A stretch of 64,000 nt of DNA, taken from the NCBI GenBank assembly GCA_008360975.2, contig CM039187.1, positions 17,439,094-17,503,093 on the forward strand, read 5' to 3'. Shown here one piece after another: positions 23,641-56,040 of the stretch. This DNA is from Lichenostomus cassidix. Lineage: Eukaryota; Chordata; Aves; Passeriformes; Meliphagidae. The position numbers and the translations under genes are program-made. The notes below the pieces were generated by a model. It searched no databases. It had not been told where the DNA came from and saw only the letters and a program-made list of their open reading frames with translations. The first letter of the stretch is position 1. Each line of letters starts with the position of its first letter.

Positions 23641-26600
23641 ACACAAATTCCATGGAACTTTAAATATGCACACTTTGCCCTAGGTATCTGGGCTTTTTGA
23701 GCCAAAAAAATAAGCAGTATGAGCTGTGAGAAAAAAAACATCTCCTGAGTTGATACATGTATTAAGGTAGAAGATGGAAGATTCATATCATCAAAACATC
23801 CAAAACTTTAATATCCAAAACATCCAAACTTTAATAGCAAAACCTATGGTAAGAGGAATTAGTGCAATTGGTGGGGTGGGGGTGTCAGGGTGGTGAAGGT
23901 GGGGATCTATCTTTAACTTTTCCTGGACAATTTACACTTATCTGCTTGTAACATTTCTCATGACATCAGCATATGTTTCTGTTGTTAGTTCTTACAGCGA
24001 GATGAGGGGACAGGAGCAATACTGCAAACAACCCATCAGCCCAAGTTCCTTACTTCTGCTAAGGAAAAATCATCAGAATGAAGCTGTAATTTCTGGTAAT
24101 TTGCTGCCAGGGCTCACTTCCCTTCCAAGTGACTTCAAGAAGTTCTGCATAGCATTTGTAGCACCCTGAGCCATGTGGAGCCTGTGCACAGAAAATTGTT
24201 TCACCAGATTTACCTTTAACTCCACTTGCCAGCCCAGCACAGTTCACTCTTTCTTGGCACTTTATCTTTGACATCCCAAGGCAGTTTGGGAGTCTCTAAG
24301 GAGAAATATTTTTAACAAATAAGTGCCACAACATGAACTGACTAGAGAAAGTATGGACTGTAACAAAGGATTTTGCTTTATTTTAAGTATTTTCAAAAAA
24401 TGCTCTGAACCTCATTTCTTACTAGAGAAGACTATGACTCACTGTCTGGCAGTAACCTTAGAATGGGGTTTTTTTATGTACCAAGAGGCAGTCAATAGTG
24501 AAAGATGTACTTTCTCCTCATCATCTTACAGATATCCAGGTATTGCAGTATTTAAAACATCTAGATGTGAACTTGTTTCTACTGCACTGTAACGCTTCTC
24601 CTTGCCATTGAAATATAAGAAATGTTAACCATTTAAAGCAAGCAAAAAGCAGAATTTTAACTTAATGTTTCCTAGATAAGACAAGTTAAGCAAGGTGGTA
24701 CAGTAAGCCATGGGATAGGTTCATTCAGTTATTTCAAAATCTTTTTCCTACTTCCCAGGCTCTCCAGCTGCCCTGGATTCCTTACTGCCCCTGGCATGAG
24801 GCAGGTACCTGCATGTTCAGCAGCAGCTGCCTGCCACCTGCAGGCAAGAGCATCATCCCTATCTGTTTGTTCCCACTTCAGCCTTGGATTATTACTGATG
24901 GTCACAAGTGATCATGCAAGGATTAAGATGGCTATTTGAAACAGCAGCATAAAGATGCATAATGTGAGAGAAGCAGTAACAGTGAGTGAGTTGGAAGAAC
25001 ACAGTGTGTCAGGTAGCTGGAGGTACCAGGCCAGTCATCACAAAAGAAACCTTAATAATTGGAGGGTGGTTTGAGCCAGGTTTTAAGTAGAACACCAGAA
25101 GTGATAAATGATGACATACAGTACAAAAAGTAGCAACTACGGTATTTTAATGCCTTCTTTTATTCCTACCCAAAACATGGAAACCTCTCACTATCCATCC
25201 TGACAGTCCACACCTCCCATACACTATTTATATTGCATTATCTCCTGTATGTATCAAGTGCAGACTGCTCCTTTTAGTTCACACAACAAACACAAGAACT
25301 GAGCCCTGCTCACTGGGAGACTAAACGCCAAATATGCCAGACAAACCATGAACAGGACTGCTGGCTAACTCTCTTAACTATTTAATCTTAGGTAACTGCT
25401 AACAAGCCTATCTATTCCAAACTAGCATGGGATCTGTAGCACTACATAATTTGGTATCAAAGATGAAATTAATTTTTTTTAGTATCACTAAACTGAAACT
25501 CTATCCACTCAAAATGATGAGTGAAATGAACCAATTCCAGATTGGCTGTTATGCTCAGCAACATCTCTGCCTCTTGTTCACCAGGAATAAATTTCACCTC
25601 TTTTTGAAGATGAGCCACTGCTGTAAATAAACACTGCAGGAAGTGCAAATGACCCAGTTCACACTAAAATGCATTACAGTAGAATGTTAACTCCAAGTGC
25701 AGCAATGGGACCATAATGTTAAATTCCTGATATGGGCAATTATGCAAGAAATGGGAATGCACTTATGCACAACTTGATAGAACACTATGCCCTTATGTGA
25801 GGATGATACATCCTTTCCCAGCTTTAACATCTGTTTCCATACTCTACCCCACCAGTGCATTTCCCCATATACAGCACTGGAGACTTATTTTGCAGACCCT
25901 TAACTCATTAGAGCCCTTGATCTAAATGCCAGCTTTCTTAGCTAGTGTTTACAAGATACAGGTTTGGTTATTATTAATTAAACATGACAGAAGGTTCATG
26001 GAATAGATACCTTTTTTACCAGATCTTCTCCTGTGCAATCTTCCCAGCCTGGAACATCCCTTCTCAATTATGCAGGCAAAAAAAGTAAAAACTTTCCAGT
26101 GAAAAAACCAACACAAGCATATGCATTAAAAAAAAAGCAAACCAGCAACATTTCAGAATAACAAAGAAAACTTGGCAGGTTGCTGTGGCATTTCTAACAC
26201 AAAAAGGAAGATGAACACAGATAGTTTAATGACTCATCTACATTCACAGGCAAGTTCCATTGCAGCCAGCAGCACTGTGGAGTGTTTCAGTCCTGAGCCA
26301 CCACACAAATCGTGCACAGAGCTAAGACTGTCTCTCTGGCCTTGCTCTGTATTAACATCTCTCTGGAAACTGGCTGCACTTTATGCTGACATATACAAAT
26401 AAAGAAGAACATTTCTGAGTCCCACCACATTCCTCAAAGAGTATCCCACAAACTACTGGCCCTGATAAAGCTGGATGCACTGTGGTCATAATTCCTTTCC
26501 CTTGAAACTGGACACAAGGGCACCAACAGCACATCTCAAGGGCACCTGCAGTCATTAAGGAAGCACTGAAACCCTGCTGGAAGTGAAGAAAATAAATGCA

Positions 26601-27080
26601 TTATATTGAGGTTTACCAACAGAGAAGTTCCAGTGCAGTGAGTGGTTGAGGTATCCAAGGCAGGTCTCCAGAAGTCAGATCCTTCAGGCTTCTCCAAGCC
26701 TCAGTTTTGCTAGATTTTCCCATACACTAGGCACCCATGGCTTACCTCTTTCAGCAGCACAGGATCTCACGCTGTATTTCCAGGAATTAAGACAGCTGGA
26801 GCTGGCAGCAAGGAAGCAAAAACAGATTCCCAGTGGTCGCAAAGACACTGAACATGTGGTTATTAACAGTCTGTGGCACATCCAAAGTCCATGGGAACAG
26901 AGAAATGGAAAAAACATGTCATTGCCCACAAGTGAGCTCACACACAAGACAGGACACTACCATTACAAAACAGATGAATTCTCAAGGACTGTCCCTAATA
27001 AGATTTCAAATGCAGCCCTGTTGTGCAGTCCACGTGAAATCCATTCCAGCCTGGTAATGAAGAAGCACTAAATGCATGGT
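23641..27080. other. Intergenic region between convergent ARHGAP22 and MAPK8
   Basis: About 3.4 kb with no recognised gene. It contains a small tandem duplication at 23793-23838 and four + strand AATAAA hexamers (25586-25591, 25626-25631, 26398-26403, 26591-26596). These could serve longer ARHGAP22 transcripts. A 141-codon + strand open frame at 26646-27071 has no recognisable domain. Confidence 0.6.
23793..23838. repeat. Two-copy tandem repeat (about 23 bp)
   Basis: aaaacatccaaaactttaat is followed directly by a near copy, aaaacatccaaactttaata, differing by one A. Local slippage-type duplication. Confidence 0.75.
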
Positions 27081-27104
27081 GGTCAAACTTTTTTTTTTTT
27101 CTTT

Positions 27105-27110
27105 TTTATT
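27105..27110 (-). terminator. MAPK8: Candidate distal MAPK8 polyadenylation signal (AATAAA)
   Basis: Read on the - strand, TTTTAAATAAAAAAG, immediately followed by a genomic A-rich run. It would close a UTR of about 4.8 kb. The A-run means that oligo-dT cDNA ends mapped here could be internal priming, so proof needs 3'-end reads with non-templated A. Confidence 0.45.
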
Positions 27111-28396
27111 TAAAATATCATTATAACCAATTGACATACTAGATAACAATGTATACATTCCAGTGGTGCACACATAATGACCTATGCCATGAATGAGTAA
27201 AAAAAAAAACCTCACAATGTTCTCAGTAATGCCCACCAACAGCTTATTCGGAGGAAATAAAGGAAAAGCAGGAAAAGGTATCAAATGTGGGGAAGAAGAA
27301 AAAAATTAGTTTTCCCCAGTATTTTTAATGGTGTATCTTTCCCTTCAGATTTCTTGGGACTTAATAAAATTAAGAATATACTTGATAAGGGGCAGAAGGA
27401 ATGATCACAATAATTGGGGTGGGATTTTTTTTTTCTCAACTTTAGTAATAAAAGTTAAAGAACTCTCAAAAATAGACTAGATATTGGGCCTACAAAAGTA
27501 ATTCATCTGTATGCAAAGCTTACCAAGAATTATTCCTTTTGTAAAATGTAAAGGATGAGCTGACACTACTAGTAAGCTATTTTTACCCTACAAAACCAGA
27601 CTACAATAATAAAATCACCAATTTACAGCTAACACAATCTAGATGTACATTACTGTACACAAGCTATATATTACACATGAACATTTTACGTGAAATAGAT
27701 AAGAAACATACTGATATTGTCTCAACATTGGCCAATAGGTTTGTTTTTCTAAAGGAGGTGTATTTTTCTATTCACATTCAGTGTAGTTCCAATAGCAAGG
27801 GTTAGCTTTGCTTACTTAAGAAACGTAGAAAGTTTTGTGTGAGGTAGTTCAAGAAAACCTAGCTTAAATTTTAAAACTGCAGAAGTAGAAATACAATGTG
27901 ATCTAATTCTTAACACATTTCTGTAACACAGACATATAAAGAAGAGGAGAAGGGAGTGAAACAGACCACTTAAAACACCACTTTTATCCAGTGCCCTTAA
28001 CAAAGAATAAATTAAATTAATTGAAAATCTGGGTAGGCAGTACAGTCTCATCACATTTCCTCATTAGAAACCTCTCTCTAATCCTACTGAAAAATAGAGA
28101 CAGGCTCTCCTTCAACTCCACCAAACCACTGACAGGAAAATAAAATGTAATAGCAAGGACAAGCTGCTGACAACAGCAAATAAAAACAGATCCAGAAACT
28201 GTAATTCACTCCCTTTAGCAACCTGAAAGAGTAAGACCAAGTGTAAGCTAAACCTTCTTCTCTCTGTTGTCCATAATCTTAACTGAGAAACATTTACTGT
28301 GATACACTTTGGATTATTGGCTGGGTAGGACCATCCTCCTGTCGGAGTCTCTTGATATTTTTCTTCATGCACTGCTAAGCTGAATGCTCCATCCAT

Positions 28397-28411
28397 CCCT
28401 CCCTCCCTCCC
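28397..28411 (-). promoter_or_regulatory. Perfect G-quadruplex motif in MAPK8 3' UTR
   Basis: The - strand reads GGGAGGGAGGGAGGG, four G3 tracts with single-base loops, the most stable class of intramolecular quadruplex. If the long UTR is transcribed, the G-rich strand is the mRNA strand. It is followed by GATGGATGGAGC. Folding and function are inferred. Confidence 0.6.
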
Positions 28412-31400
28412 AGCAGCACCCTTGCCCAGGTGCTCAGTGTTGCCCCACCACCCCCAGGCAGCAGAGCCCTCCAGCCACAGCCCGTGCTGGGGACACAGGA
28501 CACTCCCACCACACCACTGCTGCTGATGCTGTGTCAAGCTGCAATTCCTGCCCAGAAAGGTGCTGCTGCATCTCACACACTAAAAGTTCTTCAAAGCTAA
28601 GAGCCCGAGCTAGGGCAGGGCAAAGTGCCATGTCTGCTCAGCTGAGCAGTGTCCCAGGGCTGCATGTCCCTCCAGGGGGTTGTGCTCAGGCAGCACAGCT
28701 GCTCACATGAAACACAACAACACAGCAGCTCTGACCCACTGCTGCACCAACCAACGACTTCACAGCACAGCATTCCAGTACACCCTAAGAGTACTAATTC
28801 ACCCCCTCCCTCCAATATCTATTTCAAATTCTTCAACAACCTACTTCTACAAAAGGAGAGAGCTGCTTTATCCTTGCTGCATGCCACAGCTCTGCCCAGA
28901 GAAGTTGGAAATCAATCTCCCTATTACTGCCCAATTTTGAACCTCACCTGAAGTAAGAGATCAGGCAGCTTATGGTAATTCAATCCATATCAACTCCCAG
29001 TGGATTGGAACGGCCCTAGAAAGTTGCATGCACTTCAGTGAAGCCTGCTGTAATGAGAAGATTCCAAATCATAGTCTAAAATAAAGCTTAACAATACTTT
29101 GAAACTGTACAGTGTATTGGATAACATATAATCTAACAATAGACAAAGACAGCTGAACTCCAGTTACCCATTTGTTTGCACTCTGTGGCAGTGCACACCT
29201 ATCTGAAAAAAAATTATATTTCAACAAATAAAATGGGAAGTTAAGACTAGGATGCTATTGTAATAATTTGATTACTGAATATGATTTTCTTGTCTTTGAA
29301 ATTTGCCATCACTGTTACTTGCCTAAAATGCAAGCAACTGGAAAAAAACAAAAAAAGAAAAAGCAACACTCCTATGAAGATGGTGCCAAAGGTGAACTCT
29401 CAGTTTCCACAGCTGTGACCCTTTAAGCACAGCTTGCTCACACTGCAATAGGCTGCAGTAGGCAGTTCCACACATTCACTAACCCTGCCTTGAAAGAAGA
29501 AAAGCTCAATTCTCCTTAGAGCTTATGAGCTCATTTCAGTTACTATATATTTAAGACACTGGAAAGTGATAGCAAAAAATATTTTAAAGTTTCAAAGTAT
29601 TTCCATTATCACTGCAATCTGGTGGGGTCTAAAATAAATTTTAATAGGAACTATATTTACTGATTTGTTTTTAACAGCACTTAGAGGCATCAGAAGTTAC
29701 TTTTGTCAGTCTTAACTTCATTACATTGTGCTGACCACACTATCATTTGACCTTATATAACAATGGAGTACTGTTGCTGGACCAAAAATTTTAGCTTAAT
29801 TCACAGCTTAAACTTAGATAAAAAAATTACAAAATAGACTGTTCTGTTGGTCTCTGTTCAACTTGAGCAGATTTTCTACATTCCAGTGCTAGATGAATCC
29901 AAACTTGTCCTGCCTATTCTGAGGTAATATACAATTTGCAAGGATCCTGTAAAAATAATTGCCTTAACAAATGTGGTTTAGGAAGGCAATATTGAAATAT
30001 TAGATACAAGTGAGGAAAGCAAAATTACACACACACAGCACTTACCAGCAGTCTAGCCAGGCCACAAAAACAACGGTGCAGTTTATCAATTTAGTTATCT
30101 TTGAGACTAATATTACCATTCCTTGAAACCCTGCATGTTTTTTTAAAAAAGACATTAGATACTGAAAGCATTACTCTCACTTATATTTTTCTGAAACTTA
30201 CTGCATAGAAAAATTTTCCTCTTTCAGTTAAAACTTCAAAAATATGCTTATTTAACCCAACAAGCAGAAGGAACCACACTGAAGACCACCAGTCACTCTA
30301 GGATGACCTCTATAGCCAGTTACATTATTTGTTTATGCTCAGTGCCTGGCAAGATTTCTGTATTTGTTATTCCCATTTTTGTGAGCTTTACTAATTTAAA
30401 TTCCTCTTCACTTTCTAGTTCACTACACAAAATATGCATCTACACAAGGCAATCAATTATACAGCCTAGCTTCACTAAAAATCTGCATTTTCCAAAGAAA
30501 TAAATTCTGAATGATTGTTTAACTCATACATAAACTTAAGTCAGTTATACATAAATCATTCTGTAAATATAAAATGTAAACAGTTAAAATACTTCTGTGA
30601 GGAGCAGCACCATCTTACATGACTATTTATTACCTGTTCTATATATCTCAATATATCTTTTGTTTAAAAAGTGTATTGAAACCTGGAGCTTCAGTGATGA
30701 AAACTACTGAATATTTATGACTTAAAATGAACCATTGCTAAGATTTCTGCTACACTGATCTCATGGTGAAATGGAAGAGATAAATATTAATTCATACAGC
30801 ACTACTTCTCCCTCCTTTGGATGGCATATATTGCTCAATTAATGCATTAGCTACAGAAATCCTGAGGTTCTCCTACCACTTGAAGGTTTTTAGCAATCAG
30901 TTACTTTTGGTGGAGAAAGAGTAGCCAAAGTTTTGCCCCTATTGCATTCATGTCATTCCCTCTTTGACCCACAAAGCACTCAAAAAGCACTTGCCTTAGT
31001 AGACAAAATTAGTAAGAACCAAAACTCCCAAGATTCACGTCTTACATGAAAGTATAGCTACAGCATATTCATTTTCCCTCCTGTCAGTCTAAACATCCTG
31101 GATACACTTCATTTTGTGTGTACAAAAACAGGCTACGAGCTAGAAGTAAACAGTTTATTGGCATTGCAATGTATTATTCATGAAGTATCCTCATGTTTTA
31201 TGGTGATCACAAGATTTGGCATGCCACAACTCTGCAGAAAACATCACATTACTTTGCTAGGCTGGATATTTCTGCAGCTTTGAAGATATGCTTTGCTCTC
31301 TTAAGTTCATAAACCCATTCAGACGATGTAACTTTGCAAAGGATTTTTTCTGTTTCTCTAAAAAAACTCACTAATTGTTGCTTTTGCTGAAGTATTATAG

Positions 31401-31425
31401 GCAAGTGGCCAAAATAAAAGAGGAT

Positions 31426-31431
31426 TTTATT
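31426..31431 (-). terminator. MAPK8: Candidate proximal MAPK8 polyadenylation signal (AATAAA)
   Basis: Canonical hexamer about 505 bases past the long-isoform stop. Use of this site would remove most of the long UTR, including the G-quadruplex motif at 28397-28411. A second proximal candidate lies at 31154-31159. Confidence 0.4.
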
Positions 31432-31902
31432 CACTACTCAGCACCACAGTAGTATGCCTGAAACTACAGCTGGCTGCACTGAATTCTCTCCCCCTCCACC
31501 TGGTCACAGATGTATGACCAAGCATAAAACTTTGAAGGATATCATGAACAAAACATCTGGAATAAATTCTAATTAAAAAAATTGAAAACCTATAAAATCT
31601 TAAATAATTCATCATATGGTAATGACCACAACATTAATATGTGCTTTGATAAAACAAATCTTACAAATTCAGTAAAAAAAGATCAGCAGCATAATAGTAA
31701 AGCAAATATGCAGATTTTAAAACCACAATAAAAATTATCAGATTTAATATTTTACAGTTAATTACAGCAAAAAAGTGGCTGCTTATAACACAACTTACAG
31801 TTTGAAATTACAGCACTTTATGATGAATTCCATGATCATTTTTGAAAAAACACTCAAAAATACCACCAAATTTTAAAAGTGCCCTATTAATGACTAAAAG
31901 GA

Positions 31903-31919
31903 CCCCCCTCCCACCCCCC
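31903..31919 (-). promoter_or_regulatory. G-rich tract just after the JNK1 long-isoform stop
   Basis: On the - strand this is G6-T-G3-A-G6, beginning 14 bases after the TGA at 31934-31936. It has three runs of three or more G, so it could form a two-layer quadruplex or another stable structure. It lies in the UTR of the long isoform and, in the short isoform, also downstream of the stop. Confidence 0.5.
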
Positions 31920-31933
31920 AAAAGACCAAGTAG

Positions 31934-51626
<19,693 letters not shown>

Positions 51627-54600
51627 CTATGAAGAAATAAAGATTTTACAACTATATATAATCTGACATAAGGCAAAATTCATTATAAGACACTTCCTAA
51701 ATAAGTCCCATTTGCACATGTAAGTTATTTTTAATGTCTGCAGGAGTAAGATGGCACACATTTGAAATGCTGTATTTTTAGGAATGTTCCTAAGGTAAGA
51801 TTCTAGAAGGTCAAAAATAATAGCAAGTGAATGGGTGGTAGCGAAAATCTTAGATGGAAATGACAGAGGATCAAAAGGCAGGAAGCTTCACATCATCCAG
51901 AGAGCTTCAAGAGTCCTACCATCCCTTCATACACACGTGTAGCAAGGGAGCAGGGCTTGGGCCAAACACTGTCCACAGGCCCCATTCAACCTGGAGTGTT
52001 GTATGATTCCATAAATAAAAGAGTGACATAATGTGAACAAGTCTTCCAGATACTGCAATCATCAAAATACTCTTGGTCACAACCACCAGGAATACCTGAC
52101 ACGTATGGAAAGACATGCAGTCAATCTCAGCCAGAAAAGGAAAACTGGCCTTGTCAGACATCTTTCATGAGGAAAAGTAATAACCACGGAGAGAACAAAA
52201 GTAAGAAAAAACAACATATACTCCAACAAGGTCCTCTCATATTAAAAAAAGAATCGCAACACCTCAATGCAGATGCTTACAGGAGAAAAAATAAAACTGA
52301 ATCATGGCTTTTACAGTAATCTTTCGCATTTCTTCAATGTTAACTGTGCACTTTTAACTTTGTCTTTACACAGGTTTGGAGTGTAACTATAAGAAATGCC
52401 GAGTAGGGCAAATATTTGACTAGAAGAAATGTCTTTGTTACTTCAAGAGTGACAGCATGCTGTGTCTTCCATTGTTATTGATTTAAGGAACATTTTTCCA
52501 CATTATTCAACAACATTCCAAACAGATTCTTGCCTTCCATATGCCACAACATGGTACATTTTTTAAATCTTAAACAACTTTGAAAACACAGACAGCGCAA
52601 ACATGGCCTCCACAAATAATTACAGATGTTGTACAAGTAGTATTCTTTTAAGAATCTGTAAATTCAACTTTCAACGAGCTAACCTGCATTCATTTACAGC
52701 TAGACAGGTACAATCAAAACACTCTGAAGTTCTATAAAGGAGACATTTTTACTATTTGATATATTACTAATTTAAAATGCAGTAGCTTAATTAGTATTTA
52801 GCTCAAAAGAAATGTCAATTTAAAGACCTCTTTTCCAGAATACCATCAAAAAACCAAACCTCTGTTACAAAGAGTTAACTAAACACCAAAGTAGCTTCCC
52901 TCAGTATATTACCAGTTTTGTTAAAGGCTTCCTTCCCCAATTGACTGGGGAGGCATAGTTGGACAATAGTAACTGTTCCTTAACACAAGGAAAAATCTGT
53001 ATCCAGACTCTACTGGTAGGGTGGAGGTCAGCTGACTGGAGGGACAAAAAGCCTAATTTCTTAGCAACACATGACAACTACTCCAGCTCCTCCCTATCAG
53101 TCTTACCACTATGTTTTTGGACTCTGCCACTTTCTCAACACTCTGTTCACAGATGTTCTTGCACATAGTTTTGGAATAAAAATGCCCAACAACATATAAT
53201 GACAAAACCCTCTCTGAATTAGGAAAGAGAAAATTTGTTGTTGACAGTGTGAAATCACCCAAACACATTTTCGAAAACCCAAAACGTAAGAATGAAGACA
53301 CTGATTCATGTAGTCTTATGTTTGTTCATCATCAGCTGAGGAAAAAAAATAGTATCTTGAGTTTATCTGCTAAAACTGTATAAGATCTAGTAACATTGAA
53401 CAATGTAGGATTAGCTGGAATAGCTTAGTAGACAGACCTCTGTTGCTTGGTATCAGCACCAAGATAATGAAAGTTTAATACTTCACATTGGATAATTCCT
53501 CAGAAACAGATGCAGGAAGGACTGCTACCCTCCCTCCAAGGTTTCCAGGTGAATGTTGACATCTTTCCATTAAAGTCACTATTTTGAATAGCCAAAGCCA
53601 AGTGTTTGTGTTTTCTTTCATTTTGGTGAACTTTATAGAATCAGAGAGTGAAACAAAGTAATTATAGTTCCAGAAAAGGATCTTGAGATATAGTGTTCTC
53701 TAAAGAAATAATTCCTTTATATCAACAGACTTTACATATATACCATATATAGTATTATAGACAAGCAAATTTCATTGTCTTGAAGCTTTGTATTTTGCTA
53801 CATGTTCAAACCTGTAAAATATGCTTGCCAGTATGTACATGGAAACTTGTATTTACTAACCATCTTATAATTCATAATAGTATTTTAGTATACAGCAGCA
53901 TATAAAAGAACTCATTTATTTTTACTAATAATATGAGGGAGGAAGGAGAGATATCCCTAAGTGAGGAAGGAGGAGTATCTGCATTTGCTGTTATCATTCC
54001 TTTTTCTGCAGCCCTACATGGTGTTCATCAAAAATTATCAGTCTGTACTGTGACACCAAGAGGTACAGTCTCTCTCTTGATTTTAAATGCATGCTCTCCT
54101 AGCATAGACCAGATTTACTCAGGGCTTCAGAAGACATGGAGCCAATTCTCAGAAAAGCCATTTCTTGCACATTTTGTGTGTTAAGAGTGAGATATAAATA
54201 AGCCACTTGGATGTAATGCACTCAAATCAGCAAAGAGGTCTTAGAAATTACATATGCCTTACCCCTGCTTCCAACCCTCTGGCATTTCATCTGGCCATTA
54301 CAGCTTCCTCAGAATGAACCAGCCCTGACATCCATCTCCTCTGCACCCCTTGCCTCAATGAGTCATAACTTCTACACAGTTTTGCCCAACAACCATCGAG
54401 AGTGTCAGCCTCTCATTTTATAACCAAGCTTACTTCCATTCAGTGCTTTGCTCCCACTCAGCTCAGAATCCATTGTGCTCCCCCTCTCTTCATCTCAACA
54501 AAAGCATCCTCAGAAATGCCTGGTCCTGCCCAGCTCTGTGAACACAGCTCACAGAAAAAGGCCAAATACTAATTTTTTTCCTATCTGTTAATTTACTGAT

Positions 54601-55942
54601 GACTAGCCTTATGAAGTCTAGCTTCAAAGATCCACAACACCAAAAATCCTATCTTTAATATTTAAAGCAAGTCTAAATTCAGAAATTGTCAGACTTTTAA
54701 GATTCTTACACAGTGTATGCATGCCATGTCCTTCACTAAAACATGATTAAGCTGTATCAGATAAATTTGCCTGTCTGAAATTTGACATTTTGTTCCATTT
54801 TCTAGCAATTTTGCAGAAGCACATAGAGAAAGAGAGGGAGGATGAAGACTCCAGATTTCTATTATTAATGAGGAAACTAATAATACATTTGTCCCATTAA
54901 CTGTCAACTTGCTGGAATGCTGTCAACTGTCAGCAGGGGAAGAATCCAACAGAAAACTTCAATTTCCTCTCACACATCAACCATTGTGCCTTTCCTTGAA
55001 ACTACTGTACCTAAGCAAATTTCACCACACAGCAACCTTCTACTGGCAGCCCACAGTCAGTTAAGATAAGGATATTTCAAAACTGAATTCTAAGATACTA
55101 CTGTGTGGCTTGATATACTAATTTACTAATACTTCATATTGCTATAAGTAGTTTTTACCCAAGCAAGCACAACAAAAATGTAGAAATTGAAAATAACACT
55201 ACACCCAGAGTGAAATCCCCTAGGGAATCAGCAAGGCTGCGTGTAAGTTTTATTCTGAATTCACCAACAGCAACTACAACTCAGCAGTTTCTCAGGAGAC
55301 TTCAGATGGCCAATAGCTTCTACTCATCAGCTCCATACAGCTTGGTAAACAAGCATGGATGCACTGAACATGTAGCTCCATGAAAATGCAAGTAGTATGT
55401 ATCTCTGAAAGTATCATGGCTAACCTTAAAAAGTACAAACATTTATAAATTGTTTCACTGACACCTCCTCCTCCTACAAATGAATACTAAGAATGAAGTT
55501 TGACCAAATGTCCTCATCCAACTTTAAAGTATATTTAAAACAGTAAAGAAACCATGTATAGCATTGTTCATACCCTAACATGAAAAATTTGCCATTTGCT
55601 TCTGCTTAAAGAAAGGCATGTACCTTCAGCATGTCTCAACAAGACTTATCTTCATAAGCTTGCTGACTTCAAGATAGCTGGAAGATGGCATAATGCTGTA
55701 TTTCAGTACTAAATTTTGTCTCTAATACGGAAAACATTCAATTTATTAATCAAGATACAGCACAACATATGGACAGTGTATGTTGAAATGTTTTTCCAGT
55801 ACATCCTCAATATATTGAAGAACCAGATGGGTATGGGATAGAAAGGTACAGTGGGAAAGAGAGGAGCTAATTCTTTGCTCACACAGCTTTCAGTTTAAAA
55901 GCCCTACTGCAGGTGCACTAAAAACCTTAGAAATGGCCAGAT

Positions 55943-56040
55943 TAAAAAAAAAAAAACAAAAACAAACAAGCAAAAAAAAAGCACAAAAAACCACAAAAAA
56001 ACCCCACCCAAACCAAACCAACAACAAAACACAAAAACTT
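55943..56040. repeat. A-rich low-complexity region
   Basis: Nearly 100 bases of A broken by C (aaaaacaaacaagcaaaaaa and similar). It could be a decayed poly(A)-type tail, but no retrocopy was recognised upstream. In the MAPK8 pre-mRNA it reads U/G-rich. Confidence 0.8.

Larger units (their letters stand above)
27085..31933 (-). other. MAPK8: MAPK8 3' UTR (long form, extent estimated)
   Basis: Sequence following the long-isoform stop. Human MAPK8 also has a multi-kilobase 3' UTR. Canonical AATAAA signals on the - strand occur at 31426-31431, 31154-31159, 30626-30631 and 27105-27110, so alternative UTR lengths of roughly 0.5, 0.8, 1.3 and 4.8 kb are possible. The most distal one gives the best fit to a long UTR. 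A GC-rich segment at about 28380-28790 stands out from the AT-rich surroundings. Open frames on the - strand here (for example 28112-28576) have no domains and are not genes. Confidence 0.6.

Noticed and set aside
26646..27071. 141-codon + strand open frame between the genes
   Set aside because: No recognisable domain, no splice or promoter evidence; composition typical of chance frames.
28112..28576. 154-codon - strand open frame in the MAPK8 3' UTR
   Set aside because: Low-complexity, GC-rich composition effect; no domain, and it lies downstream of the MAPK8 stop in the same strand.
55943..56040. A-rich stretch as the tail of a processed pseudogene
   Set aside because: No gene-like sequence upstream and many C interruptions; better called low complexity.
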